Both the position numbers and the translations under genes were made by a program. The notes beneath the pieces are model-generated. The model was not told the DNA's origin, made no database searches, and worked only from the letters and a program-made list of their open reading frames with translations. Of a stretch of DNA of 42,828 nt, positions 1 to 9,281 are shown in pieces (the first letter of the stretch is position 1; every line of letters starts with the position of its first letter). Where the stretch lies: contig JAJDGD010000007.1 of NCBI GenBank assembly GCA_030265505.1, positions 1 to 42,828 on the forward strand, in the 5' to 3' direction. This DNA is from Ruminococcaceae bacterium OttesenSCG-928-O06 (GTDB lineage: Bacteria > Bacillota > Clostridia > Oscillospirales > Ruminococcaceae).

Positions 1-210
1 GTGCCGGGCAGCCCCGCGCAGCAGCCGTACCCTGCGCCCTATGCCGCGCCGCCGGCCTATCATGCCCCGGCCACACAGCCGCAAGGGGCTGCCGCGCAAC
101 CGCCAAAAAAACGCCGGATATTTGTGAATGTGGGCACGGTTTTGTACATGCTGGTGGCGGCAGCGCTTACGTTGCTCAGCCTGGCGTCTTCCATCGGGCT
201 GCTGGGCTAA
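1..210 (+). CDS. C-terminal part of a Pro/Ala-rich protein ending in one hydrophobic helix (probably truncated at the window start)
   Basis: ORF open from base 1; Pro-rich segment, KKRR, then hydrophobic IFVNVGTVLYMLVAAALTLLSLASSIGLLG and stop. Confidence 0.5.
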   Translation: MPGSPAQQPYPAPYAAPPAYHAPATQPQGAAAQPPKKRRIFVNVGTVLYMLVAAALTLLSLASSIGLLG

Positions 211-252
211 AGCCCCTGCCAGCCGTGCAAGCAAAAGAAAAGAGGTGCCCCC

Positions 253-399
253 ATGGAGAAGGCAAAGCCCTGTAGCAATAACCACCCCTGCGAATGCCCG
301 GAAGAAACCTGCCCCCGCCACGGCACCTGTTGCGACTGCGTGGCCTACCACAAAAAGCGGGGTAGCCTGCCCATGTGCCTGCGCGGCCTGGAAAAATAG
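253..399 (+). CDS. Small Cys-rich protein, 48 aa, resembling the DUF6485-type family
   Basis: ATG..TAG not in the supplied ORF track (<60 aa). Translation MEKAKPCSNNHPCECPEETCPRHGTCCDCVAYHKKRGSLPMCLRGLEK with 8 Cys; preceded by AAAGAGGTG (RBS-like). Confidence 0.7.
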   Translation: MEKAKPCSNNHPCECPEETCPRHGTCCDCVAYHKKRGSLPMCLRGLEK

Positions 400-491
400 C
401 GCCGCAGAAGTTGAGGGAAGAAAACGCTGCTGCGCCCCGGCACCCATGGGCAATGCCCCTATAGAGACGCACAAAAGCAAATCAAAAGAAA

Positions 492-523
492 ACACACCGC
501 CCGGGCCGGGCGGTGTGTTTTTT
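492..523 (+). terminator. Rho-independent terminator
   Basis: Perfect stem ACACACCGCCCG-GGC-CGGGCGGTGTGT followed by a T-run. Confidence 0.85.
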
Positions 524-693
524 GCAGATTGAGTATGGATATGTGGGGCCATGAGAGCTTGGTGTTTGCCTCAATCTTATACCATTGAGGAGACGGAAAT
601 AAAACGGTGAAACCATACAGAAAGTGGTTTTTCAAAAGCGGTATGAGGCCCGGGGAATAAAGCGGCAATAAATATGGGGAAAATACGCCGAAA

Positions 694-1161
694 TTACCGC
701 AGGGGGTAGCGCATGGGCACAAAGCGGATGCCGTTTTGTGTTTGGGCGGGGCCCATGGGGGCAAAGCCCATGCGGCGGTAGGCCTCCACCGCGTAGGGCG
801 AGGAATGCACCGTTACCTCGCCGCGAAAGCCCGCCGCGCGGAACTGCTGTACCATGTTGCCAAAAAGCGCCTTGGCCACGCCTTGCCGGTGGTGCGCCTT
901 TGCCACAAACATAAGGGACACATGGCACGGCGGGCGCACCGCCAGCACCCCCACAAGGGCAGGGGCATAGGCGCCCCACAAAAGCAGACGGCCCTCTTGC
1001 ATGGCGCCGGCGATGGAGTCCTGCTCAATAAAGCTGTCAAACTCCCACACGCCCTCGTCTGTGTAGCCGGGGGCGTTGAACTCCCAAAACACGTCCCGCA
1101 CAAGCCCCAGCGCATCCTTCAGGGGTAGCAGTTCTGTGTAGTGGATGGGGAGGATGTCCAT
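694..1161 (-). CDS. GNAT family N-acetyltransferase
   Basis: MDILPIHYTELLPL...LMFVAKAHHRQGVAKALFGNMVQQFRAAGF...VEAYRRMGFAPMG: GNAT motif A (HRQGVAKAL) and a C-terminal Y-RxGF motif. Confidence 0.85.
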   Translation of the reverse strand: MDILPIHYTELLPLKDALGLVRDVFWEFNAPGYTDEGVWEFDSFIEQDSIAGAMQEGRLLLWGAYAPALVGVLAVRPPCHVSLMFVAKAHHRQGVAKALFGNMVQQFRAAGFRGEVTVHSSPYAVEAYRRMGFAPMGPAQTQNGIRFVPMRYPLR

Positions 1162-1229
1162 GGGGTGGCACCGCCTTTGCAGAAAGTTTGGGGTTGCTAA
1201 CAGCGGCATTTGCGCGGGTTAGCAAACGC

Positions 1230-1658
1230 TCACTTACCAATCTCCTCCTGCGCCAGCAGGCGCACGCCGCTTTGGCACAGCAGTTCGGCGGCTTTGGCGG
1301 GGGCGTCTACCCGGAAGATGAGCACCGCCGCTTCGTCTATGCGCCGCACGAAAGAGTAAAGATATTCAATGGTTACGCCGCCTTTGCGCAGCAGGGTAAG
1401 CGCGTCGGCCAGGCCGCCGGGGCTGTCGGGCACGGCCACGGCCAAAACGTCGGTAAGGCTGGCGGTGTAGCCGTGGCTTTTTACCAGGGTAAGGGCCTTT
1501 TCGTTGTCGCTGGTAATGGCGCGCAAAATGCCAAAGTCGGTGGTGTCGGCAATGGAGAGGGCCAAAAGGTCTATGCCTGCGTCGGCCAAAAGGCGGGTGA
1601 ACTCCTCCAGGCTGCCCAGGCGGTTTTCTATGAAAGCGGAAATTTGCTTGATATACAT
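1230..1658 (-). CDS. ACT domain-containing protein (tandem ACT)
   Basis: MYIKQISAFIENRLGSLEEFTRLLADAGIDLLALSIADTTDFGILRAI...PGGLADALTLLRKGGVTIEYLYSF; lies directly downstream of paaK on the same strand. Confidence 0.85.
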   Translation of the reverse strand: MYIKQISAFIENRLGSLEEFTRLLADAGIDLLALSIADTTDFGILRAITSDNEKALTLVKSHGYTASLTDVLAVAVPDSPGGLADALTLLRKGGVTIEYLYSFVRRIDEAAVLIFRVDAPAKAAELLCQSGVRLLAQEEIGK

Positions 1659-1678
1659 GGTATGCCTCCTTCCGTGGC

Positions 1679-2989
1679 TTACTGGGTAAGTGCGGTGCGT
1701 TTGTCCACCACGCGTTTGCTTTTGCCTTCGCTGCGCTCTATGCTGCCGGGGCTTACCAGCCGCAGCTTCACCCCAAGGCCCAGCACCTGCTCAATGGCGC
1801 GGGACACGTCGCGGCTCAGTTGTTCCACCCGGCGCACTTCGTCGCTCAGCAGCTCGGGCGCAAGTTCTACCTGCACCTCCAGCACGTCCAGGTTGTTAAT
1901 GCGCTCCACCACCAGCAGGTAGCGCGGGGCAATGCCGGGAATACCCATGATGGCGGCCTCTACCTGGGAGGGGAACACGTTTACCCCGCGGATGATGAGC
2001 ATGTCGTCTGTGCGCCCGTGCAGCCGCATGATGCGTTTGTGGGTGCGTCCGCAGGGGCACGGCTCTGGGATGATGCGGGTGAGGTCGTGCGTGCGGTAGC
2101 GCAAAGTGGGCATGCCCTCTTTGGTAATGGTGGTGATGCAAAGCTCGCCCATTTCACCGTCGGGCAGGGCTTCGCCGGTGTCAGGGTCCAAAATCTCGGG
2201 GATGAAATGGTCCTCCCACATGTGCAGGCCGTTGTGGCCCTCCAAACACTCCATGGCAACGCCGGGGCCAATGGTCTCGGTAAGGCCGTAGATGTCCAGC
2301 GCGCGGATGCCCAAAAGCTTTTCAATTTCGTCCCGCATGCCCTCGGTCCAGGGCTCTGCCCCGAAAATGCCGGTGGTAAGCTTTATGCGGCTCATGTCAA
2401 AGCCTTCGTCCCGCAGCGCTTCGCCAATCATCAGCGCGTAGCTGGGGGTGCAGGCAATGGCCGTGGTACCAAGGTCTTCCATCAGCATCAGTTGGCGGTG
2501 GGTGTTGCCGGCGCTGGTGGGCACCGCCTTGGCGCCCACTTTCTCCACGCCGTAGTGCAGCCCCAGCCCCCCGGTGAACAGCCCGTAGCCGTAGCTTACC
2601 TGTACGGTGTCTTTTTTGCCCACATGCGCGCAGCCCAGGCACCGGGCCACCACTTCGCTCCACACCTGCAAATCGTGCGCGGTGTAGCCGGCCACAATGG
2701 GCTTGCCGGTGGTGCCGGACGACGCATGCACCCGCACAATCTCGCTTTGCGGGGCGGCAAACAGGCCGTAGGGGTAGTTGTCGCGCAGGTCTGTCTTTTG
2801 GGTGAAGGGAAGCAGCCGCAGGTCTTTCAGGGTCTTGATATCCTCGGGCGAGACGCCTTTTTCCTGCATGCGCTGGCGGTATACGGGCACATTTTTATAT
2901 ACGCGGCGCACGGTCTCTTGCAGGCGCTCCAGCTGCAGCTGTTCCAGCATGCCGCGTTCCATGGTTTCAACAGGTTTGTTCCAATACAT
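1679..2989 (-). CDS. paaK: Phenylacetate-CoA ligase / aryl-acid CoA ligase
   Basis: MYWNKPVETMERGMLEQLQLERLQETVRRVYKNVPVYRQRM...VRVHASSGTTGKPIVAGYT...DIYGLTETIGPGVAMEC; adenylate-forming motifs. Start chosen at MYW after AAAGGAAGG. Confidence 0.9.
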   Translation of the reverse strand: MYWNKPVETMERGMLEQLQLERLQETVRRVYKNVPVYRQRMQEKGVSPEDIKTLKDLRLLPFTQKTDLRDNYPYGLFAAPQSEIVRVHASSGTTGKPIVAGYTAHDLQVWSEVVARCLGCAHVGKKDTVQVSYGYGLFTGGLGLHYGVEKVGAKAVPTSAGNTHRQLMLMEDLGTTAIACTPSYALMIGEALRDEGFDMSRIKLTTGIFGAEPWTEGMRDEIEKLLGIRALDIYGLTETIGPGVAMECLEGHNGLHMWEDHFIPEILDPDTGEALPDGEMGELCITTITKEGMPTLRYRTHDLTRIIPEPCPCGRTHKRIMRLHGRTDDMLIIRGVNVFPSQVEAAIMGIPGIAPRYLLVVERINNLDVLEVQVELAPELLSDEVRRVEQLSRDVSRAIEQVLGLGVKLRLVSPGSIERSEGKSKRVVDKRTALTQ

Positions 2990-3216
2990 AGTGAACCTTC
3001 CTTTTTCAGTGTTTTGGGGTGCTTCGTGCGGGGCGGGGTGGCGGCCCCGGGAAATGATACGGGCCCGCAGCAGAGATGCTCGGCCTTCCCCGGGCAAAAA
3101 CCATCGTATATTCGCCCAAACAAATGGAGGAATAATGCGCTGGAAAATGCGGCTAAAATGTGGGGGCGGCAGTTGCAAATGTGCTGGCAGGCCCATTTGG
3201 CGCAACAGCGGCACGG

Positions 3217-3247
3217 GAAAAAAGACTAGCCGTTGTTGCGCCGGCTA
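3217..3247 (-). terminator. Rho-independent terminator downstream of iorB
   Basis: Minus strand TAGCCG-GCGCAACAA-CGGCTA followed by GTCTTTTTTCCC. Confidence 0.6.
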
Positions 3248-3378
3248 AATCGAAACACCACGCCCAAAAAAGGCCGGGGCTGGCAAAATGTTTGGTTGTT
3301 TTGCGGGGGGGTACAGGGTTTCATGAAGCGTCCATCCTTAAAGGGGCAAGGGCTGCCCGGGGCGTAAAACGGCGGGGG

Positions 3379-3960
3379 TTACAGGGCGTAGCCGGCCTCG
3401 AACGCGGCCTGGTTGGCCTGCAAAAAGCGGGCGGGCACGTTGGCCTGCAGGGCGGTTTGCCACACGGCTTTGTCAAAGGGAAGGCGCGCGGCCAGCACCC
3501 CCAGCAGCAGGGTGTTCAGCGCGCGCTCGTTGCCGGCGGCGCGGGCCAAAGGCAGGCCGTCTATGGCCACCACCTCGCCGGCGGCCTCTTTCAGCTTGGC
3601 CACAATGCCCTCGGGGTATTTGGCCGTGCCTATGATGACCGGCAGGGGCAAAATCTCCTGGGTGTTCACAATGATAGTGCCGCCCTTTTTCAGGTAAGGC
3701 ACGGCGCGCAGGGCCTCCAGCTCCTCAAAGGCCACCACATAGTCGGCGCCGGCTTGCTCCACCAAGGGGGCGCGCACAACGTCGGCCATGCGCACATAGG
3801 TGATAACGGCGCCGCCGCGCTGGCTCATGCCGTGCACCTCGCTTACTTTTACGTCGTACCCAAGGCCCTGGGCAATGTGGCCCAAAATGCGGCTGGCCAA
3901 AAGCGTACCCTGGCCGCCCACGCCTACGATGACGATATCCAGCTTTTCCGGTTTGTTCAT
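3379..3960 (-). CDS. iorB: Indolepyruvate oxidoreductase subunit beta
   Basis: MNKPEKLDIVIVGVGGQGTLLASRILGHIAQGLGYDVKVSEVHGMSQRGGAVITYVR: gamma-type 2-oxoacid oxidoreductase motif; ATGA overlap with iorA. Confidence 0.92.
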   Translation of the reverse strand: MNKPEKLDIVIVGVGGQGTLLASRILGHIAQGLGYDVKVSEVHGMSQRGGAVITYVRMADVVRAPLVEQAGADYVVAFEELEALRAVPYLKKGGTIIVNTQEILPLPVIIGTAKYPEGIVAKLKEAAGEVVAIDGLPLARAAGNERALNTLLLGVLAARLPFDKAVWQTALQANVPARFLQANQAAFEAGYAL

Positions 3961-5693
3961 TGTGCATCCCCTCCCTTTATGGCGCTTTTGGGGCAGATGT
4001 CTGCGCACAAATCGCACCCTTTGCACTGGGTGTCGTCTATCTGCACGCCGCCTTCGGCCTTCACAATGGCCGGGCAGCCAATGCGCGAGCATGTGCCGCA
4101 CTCTACGCAGGCTTCTTTGTCTATCACGCGCGGGGCGCCCAGCGGCTGCTTGGAAAGCAAAATGCAGGGCCGCCGCGCAATGATGACCGAGGGGGCGTCG
4201 CGCTCAATCTCCTCTTTCACCATGGCTTCCAGCTCTTTTTGGTTGTAGGGGTCTACCACGCGCACATGCTGTATGCCAATGGCCTCGCACAGTTTTTCCA
4301 GGCTAAGCTGGGGGGCGGGCATGCCCTTGATGTTGAAGCCGGTGGTGGGGTTGGGCTGGTGGCCCGTCATGCCGGTGGTGCTGTTGTCGGCAATGATGAC
4401 GGTGGCATAGCTTTGGTTGTACACCACGTTCACAAGGCCGGTGATGCCCGAGTGCACGAAGGTGGAATCGCCGATGACGGCGACGGTTTTTTTGCCAAAC
4501 TCGCGCCCGCGGGCCTTTTCCAGGCCCATGGCCATGCCGATGGAGGCGCCCATGCACACGGTGCTGTCCACTGCGCTAAGCGGGGGCAAGGCGCCCAGGG
4601 TGTAGCAGCCAATGTCGGCCGTGACGGCAAGTTTCAGCTTGCCCAGCACGTTGAACAGCCCGCGGTGGGGGCAGCCGGGGCACAGTACCGGGGGCCGGCC
4701 GGGAATGTCCGGTGTCTCCATGGGGCCGGGGGCATCTTCACCCGCGAACAGGTGCCCCACCTTGCGGGCGAACAGTTCGCCCTGCAGGCCGGTGCGGTCC
4801 TTGCCGGCGTCCACCTTGATGCCCAGGGCCTTTATGGCGTCCTCGAAGTAGGGCTCCAGCTCCTCCACCACATACAGGGTGTCCACCCCGGCGGCAAACT
4901 CGCGAATGATGCCCGCATCCAGCGGGTACACCATGCCCAGCTTCAAAACGCTGGCGTTCGGCATGGCCTCTTTTACATAGTTGTAGGCAGAGCCGGAGCA
5001 AACCACGCCCACGGTTTTGTCCGCCCACTCGATGGTGTTTACGCCCAGGGAGGGAAGGTCTGCCAACAGGCGGTTTTCACGCGCCTCCACCACCAGGTGG
5101 CGGCCACGGGCAAAGCCGGGCATCATCACATACTTCGAGGGGTCCTTCTCATAGGGCTTTAAGGGCACTTCTTCGCGGCTGCCCGGGCCCACCAGGCTGC
5201 GGGAGTGCGCCACCCGGGTAACCAGGCGCACAAACACCGGGGTGTCGTATTCCTCGCTCAGTGCAAACGCGCGCTTGGTATAGGCCAGGCACTCGGCGCT
5301 GGTGGCGGGCTCCAGCATGGGGATGTGGGCGCTGCGGGCATAGTAGCGGCTGTCTTGCTCGTTTTGGCTGGAGTGCATGCCGGGGTCGTCTGCCACCACG
5401 ATGACAAGCCCGCCGCGCACGCCCGTGTAGGCGGCGGTAAAAATGGGGTCTGCCGCAACGTTTACGCCCACATGCTTCATGCAGCACAGGGCGCGCGCGC
5501 CCCCCATGGACGCACCGATGGCCACTTCCATGGCCACTTTTTCGTTGGGGCTCCACTCGCAGTACACATCGTCGTACGATGAGATCACCTCGGTGATCTC
5601 GGTAGACGGGGTACCCGGGTAGGCCGTGGCTACGTTCACGCCGGCCTCCCAGGCGCCGCGCGCCACCGCTTCGTTGCCTAGCATCAGTTCCAT
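3957..5693 (-). CDS. iorA: Indolepyruvate ferredoxin oxidoreductase subunit alpha
   Basis: MELMLGNEAVARGAWEAGVNVATAYPGTPSTEI...GDSTFVHSGITGLVNVVYNQS (TPP site)...C-terminal CVECGTCSRIGCPAI and CKGCDLCADICP ferredoxin motifs. Confidence 0.93.
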   Translation of the reverse strand: MELMLGNEAVARGAWEAGVNVATAYPGTPSTEITEVISSYDDVYCEWSPNEKVAMEVAIGASMGGARALCCMKHVGVNVAADPIFTAAYTGVRGGLVIVVADDPGMHSSQNEQDSRYYARSAHIPMLEPATSAECLAYTKRAFALSEEYDTPVFVRLVTRVAHSRSLVGPGSREEVPLKPYEKDPSKYVMMPGFARGRHLVVEARENRLLADLPSLGVNTIEWADKTVGVVCSGSAYNYVKEAMPNASVLKLGMVYPLDAGIIREFAAGVDTLYVVEELEPYFEDAIKALGIKVDAGKDRTGLQGELFARKVGHLFAGEDAPGPMETPDIPGRPPVLCPGCPHRGLFNVLGKLKLAVTADIGCYTLGALPPLSAVDSTVCMGASIGMAMGLEKARGREFGKKTVAVIGDSTFVHSGITGLVNVVYNQSYATVIIADNSTTGMTGHQPNPTTGFNIKGMPAPQLSLEKLCEAIGIQHVRVVDPYNQKELEAMVKEEIERDAPSVIIARRPCILLSKQPLGAPRVIDKEACVECGTCSRIGCPAIVKAEGGVQIDDTQCKGCDLCADICPKSAIKGGDAQ

Positions 5694-5776
5694 GGGTTGG
5701 TTCCTTTCCTCTTTGCCTGTTTGTGGTTGTGGTGCCACAAGCGCCCCCGGCGGGGGCAGGGTGGGTAGTTCCAATT

Positions 5777-5805
5777 ATTATACTGAAAAAACGCGCAAAA
5801 GAAAA
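5777..5805 (-). promoter_or_regulatory. Putative iorAB promoter
   Basis: Perfect TATAAT on the minus strand (5782..5777) upstream of iorA; the -35 is weak. Confidence 0.4.
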
Positions 5806-5912
5806 GGCCCCGCCGGGAAAGATAAAACCCCCATGCCGCGCACATTTTGTATGGAATGCACAAAACCGGCCCGCAGCACGGGGCAATGGGGGGCAAAATA
5901 GGCGCCGAACGA

Positions 5913-5941
5913 TAGACTTTTTCCCAGTGGGGTAGTATAAT
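5913..5941 (+). promoter_or_regulatory. Putative sigma-A promoter of the hybrid histidine kinase gene
   Basis: TAGACT-N17-TATAAT. Confidence 0.55.
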
Positions 5942-6007
5942 TACAAGATGTGTGAAAGGGTGGCGCGCCGCACAGAAAAGCGCCCCCAAACCGGAAGGAG
6001 CAGGCAT

Positions 6008-8773
6008 ATGAGCGAAAGGGAAGGCGGGGTGCCCCAAAGCCTGCCCGAGGCCCAGCAGGAGATTTTGCGGCTGGAGCGTGCGGTAAAACGCTGCGAGCAG
6101 GATATCCGCATGCTGCGCGTGATGAACGAAAACGCCGAGCGGCTGCGCCGCTACAACGAGGCGGAGAAAAAGCTGCAGTACCTGTATAACGACCTGCTCT
6201 TGGAAAACTGCCCCAACATGCTGTTTTTGTTTGGGGAGGATTTGCGGCTGGTGATATGCAGCGAGGCCTGCCTGCCCCTTTTGGCAAAGCAGCAGCGCGA
6301 GGACGTGAAAAACAAGCCTTTTGACGAGGTGTTTTGCGACGAGATGGACCCCGCGTTTGTGGAAAAGCTGCGGCGCCAAAGCGAAGAGACCCTGCAAACC
6401 CTTGCCTGCTTTACCTACGACGACACCATCACCTTCCAGGACAAAACCTGGATGCATGTGCAGGTGGCCATCTCGCCCATTGTGGGGGACGACGGCGCCT
6501 GCAAAGGCACCATTTTGTCCCTGCACGACGTGACGGAGCTGATTGAGACGAAGCGCCGGGCAGAGGACGCCGCCCGCAGCAAAAGCAGCTTTTTGGCCAA
6601 CATGAGCCACGAGATACGCACGCCGATGAACGCCATCAAGGGCCTTTCCGAGCTGTTGGCCCTTACCCAGCTGGACAGCTTGCAGCGCAACTATGTGAAC
6701 AACATCGTCTCCTCGGCCAATTCCCTGGTCAGCATCATCAACGACGTGCTGGATTTTTCCCGCATAGACGCCAACAGGGTGGAGCTGATGGAGGGCGCCT
6801 ATAACACCGCGGGCCTGCTGGCCGACGTGGGCAACGTGGGCGGCGCGCGCAGCGAAAATAAGAACCTGGCCCTTACCATAGAGGCCGACCCCGCCATGCC
6901 CGCCGAGCTGTGGGGCGACGACGTGCGCATACGCCAGGTGATGGCGAACTTGCTGGACAACGCCCTGAAATACACCAAAGAGGGCTTTGTGCGCATGCAG
7001 GTAAGCACCCGCCCGGCCGAGGAGGGCGTGCTGCTGTGCTGCAGCGTGGAGGACAGCGGCACCGGCATACGCGAGGAGGACATGCCCACCTTGTTTGAGG
7101 CGTTTACCCGGGAAGATTTGCACACCAGCCAAAGCATGGCGGGCACGGGGCTGGGGCTTGCCATTGCCCGGCAGCTGGTGTTGGCCATGGGGGGCGAAAT
7201 GCAGGTGGAGAGCACCTGGGGCAAGGGCAGCAGGTTTTCCTTTTGGGTGCCGCAGCGCGTGGTGAACACTGCGCCCATTGCCAAGGTGGAGCGCGCGGAC
7301 GAACTGCGCGTGTTGCTTTTGGGCGCGCCCACCGTTACCGAGAGCATTGCCCGCAACCTGGCGGCGCTGGGGGTGCAAAGCCTTGTGCCCGCGGTGGGGG
7401 AAAGGCTTTCTGCGGCACAGTGCGCGGGGGTTACCCACTGCATCTACGACGAGACCATTCCCCAAAAAACCGTGCGCAGGCAGCGTGGGGTGGCCCCCGG
7501 CTGTGTGTTTGCCCAGCTGCGGCCCATGCAGGCCGCCATGGATGTGGGCGATTTGCAGGACGCCGTGCTGTTTACCCCGCTGCTGGTAACAGACCTTGCC
7601 CGGTTTTTGAACCGGGACGCAGCCGAAACCGCCGCCGCGCCGCCTATGCAGGCAGAGGCCCCAAAGCAGCCGGGAGAAAACGCCCCGGGTGCCTTTGCCG
7701 TGCAGGATACCCTGCTTTTGGTGGTGGACGACAACGAGATAAACCTGATGGTGAGCAGCGAGATGCTGCGGGCCCTTGGCGCCGAGGTGGAGTGTGCCGA
7801 CGGCGGGGCCGCCGCGCTGGAGATGTGCGCCGCCAAGCAGTACGACATTATTTTCCTGGACCATATGATGCCCGGTATGGACGGCATAGAGGTAGGCGCG
7901 CGCCTGCGCAGCCAGCCCGGGCCAAACCGCCAAACGCCCATTATAGCGCTTACGGCCAACGTGGTAAGCGACATGCAAAGCTACTATGTGCGCCACGGCA
8001 TGGACGATTACATTGGCAAGCCCGTGGAATTTGCCGACATGGAGCGCGTGCTGGCCCGCTGGCTGCCCCCGGGCAAGGTGCAAAAAGGCGGGGCCGCCGC
8101 CCCTGCGGCCCCCGCGCCGGCGCCTGCGGCCGCCCCCACCCTGCAAGACCCGGCCACCCTTATGCGCACGCTGGATTCCCTTGGCCTGCAGGCGTCTGAC
8201 GTGGTGCAGCAGATAGACGGCGACGTGGAAGGGTATTTGAAGCGGCTGGAGCTGGCCGGCAAAGAGGTGGAAGACTGGATGCAGCGCCTGGCCGCCCTGG
8301 AAAAAGCCGAGGACTGGGAGACGCTGGGCGAAGAGCTGCAGGGTTTGCACCATTTGTTGCAGGGGGTGGGTGCCCCGGCAAGCGCTGCCCGTGCCCAAAA
8401 CCTGGCCCAGGCGGCCGCGGTGGGCAACACAAGCTATGTGCAGGCAGATTTGCCCGCCCTGGCAGACGGGCTGTACCTGCTGGGGGAAAAACTGCAGGCG
8501 ATAACGCCGTTGATACAGGGCGGCACGCTGGACGGCGCCTTCAACAACCGCAGCTGGCTGCAGGCGCGCTTAGAGGAAATGGGCCCCGCGCTGAACGCCC
8601 GTAGAAGCGAAGACGCCCTGCGGCTTTTGGGCGAGGTGGTGGGCCACACGCTGGACAAGCGCCTGGAGGCGGAGCTGATGGCTGTGCGCGCGGCCCTGCT
8701 GCAAGAGGACTATGAGCGGGCCATTGCCCACTACCAAACCGCCTTTGCCGATTTTAACGAGCGCGGCATGTAA
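6008..8773 (+). CDS. Cytosolic hybrid sensor histidine kinase (PAS - HisKA - HATPase_c - pseudo-receiver - REC - Hpt-like)
   Basis: H-box [20 protein letters not shown]-box [31 protein letters not shown]...[21 protein letters not shown]...DDYIGKPV; C-terminal Hpt-like [33 protein letters not shown]. Confidence 0.93.
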   Translation: MSEREGGVPQSLPEAQQEILRLERAVKRCEQDIRMLRVMNENAERLRRYNEAEKKLQYLYNDLLLENCPNMLFLFGEDLRLVICSEACLPLLAKQQREDVKNKPFDEVFCDEMDPAFVEKLRRQSEETLQTLACFTYDDTITFQDKTWMHVQVAISPIVGDDGACKGTILSLHDVTELIETKRRAEDAARSKSSFLANMSHEIRTPMNAIKGLSELLALTQLDSLQRNYVNNIVSSANSLVSIINDVLDFSRIDANRVELMEGAYNTAGLLADVGNVGGARSENKNLALTIEADPAMPAELWGDDVRIRQVMANLLDNALKYTKEGFVRMQVSTRPAEEGVLLCCSVEDSGTGIREEDMPTLFEAFTREDLHTSQSMAGTGLGLAIARQLVLAMGGEMQVESTWGKGSRFSFWVPQRVVNTAPIAKVERADELRVLLLGAPTVTESIARNLAALGVQSLVPAVGERLSAAQCAGVTHCIYDETIPQKTVRRQRGVAPGCVFAQLRPMQAAMDVGDLQDAVLFTPLLVTDLARFLNRDAAETAAAPPMQAEAPKQPGENAPGAFAVQDTLLLVVDDNEINLMVSSEMLRALGAEVECADGGAAALEMCAAKQYDIIFLDHMMPGMDGIEVGARLRSQPGPNRQTPIIALTANVVSDMQSYYVRHGMDDYIGKPVEFADMERVLARWLPPGKVQKGGAAAPAAPAPAPAAAPTLQDPATLMRTLDSLGLQASDVVQQIDGDVEGYLKRLELAGKEVEDWMQRLAALEKAEDWETLGEELQGLHHLLQGVGAPASAARAQNLAQAAAVGNTSYVQADLPALADGLYLLGEKLQAITPLIQGGTLDGAFNNRSWLQARLEEMGPALNARRSEDALRLLGEVVGHTLDKRLEAELMAVRAALLQEDYERAIAHYQTAFADFNERGM

Positions 8774-8795
8774 GGTTTGCCCGAAGGGAGCAAAA

Positions 8796-9116
8796 ATGGG
8801 AGAGCTTGTAAAATTGCCGAATATTGCCGAAAAAATGGAGCAACAATTGGCCGGGGTGGGCATTACCACCACAGCGCAGCTGCGGGATGTGGGCAGCCGC
8901 GAAGCGTGGTTGCGCATACAGGCGCAAGACGCCAGCGCCTGCTACAACCGCCTGTGCGGCCTGGAGGGTGCCATACAGGGGGTGCGCTGGCACCACTTGC
9001 CAGAGGAAACCAAGGCCGAGCTGAAGGTGTTTTACCAGGCGCACAAGCTGCCACGCCCGGCAGGAAAACCCGGGAAAAACGCGCCTACGGAAAAAGAGGA
9101 AACCGGCGCGGGGTAA
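8796..9116 (+). CDS. TfoX C-terminal domain-like (helix-hairpin-helix) protein
   Basis: MGELVKLPNIAEKMEQQLAGVGITTTAQLRDVGSREAWLRIQ...NRLCGLEGAIQGVRWHHLPEETKAELKVFY. Confidence 0.85.
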   Translation: MGELVKLPNIAEKMEQQLAGVGITTTAQLRDVGSREAWLRIQAQDASACYNRLCGLEGAIQGVRWHHLPEETKAELKVFYQAHKLPRPAGKPGKNAPTEKEETGAG

Positions 9117-9164
9117 AATGCGGATAAAACCCACAAAAAAAGAAATAATGGCGATAGAACAACA

Positions 9165-9197
9165 AAAACCGGCGGCAATTTGCCGCCGGTTTTGTTT
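9165..9197. terminator. Bidirectional rho-independent terminator between convergent genes
   Basis: AAAACCGGCGGCAA-T-TTGCCGCCGGTTTT, A-rich on the left and T-rich on the right. Confidence 0.85.
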
Positions 9198-9281
9198 GGG
9201 AGAAGCATGGAAAAAGCGGAAACAGCTGAATGATGCGCCGCCGAAAACATGTGGAAAACGCGGAACATGCTGTGGCGGCGG

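Noticed and set aside
2990-3214. N-terminal extension of the paaK ORF in the ORF track
   Set aside because: The extension MPLLRQMGLPAHLQ... is non-conserved-looking; the start at 2989 (MYWNKP) has a good RBS.
1820-3229. 469-aa plus-strand ORF, and similar plus ORFs at 3160-4248, 3960-5162, 9959-11437 and 15682-17388
   Set aside because: Antisense to paaK, iorB, iorA, the M23 peptidase and the activase respectively; no motifs.
7243-8199. 318-aa plus-strand ORF in another frame inside the kinase
   Set aside because: Overlaps the REC/pseudo-receiver coding region out of frame; Arg/Gly/Pro-rich with no domain.
5684-8398. 904-aa minus-strand ORF
   Set aside because: Fully antisense to the well-supported hybrid histidine kinase; composition (His/Gly/Ala/Val/Leu-rich, no motifs) is typical of GC-rich antisense frames.
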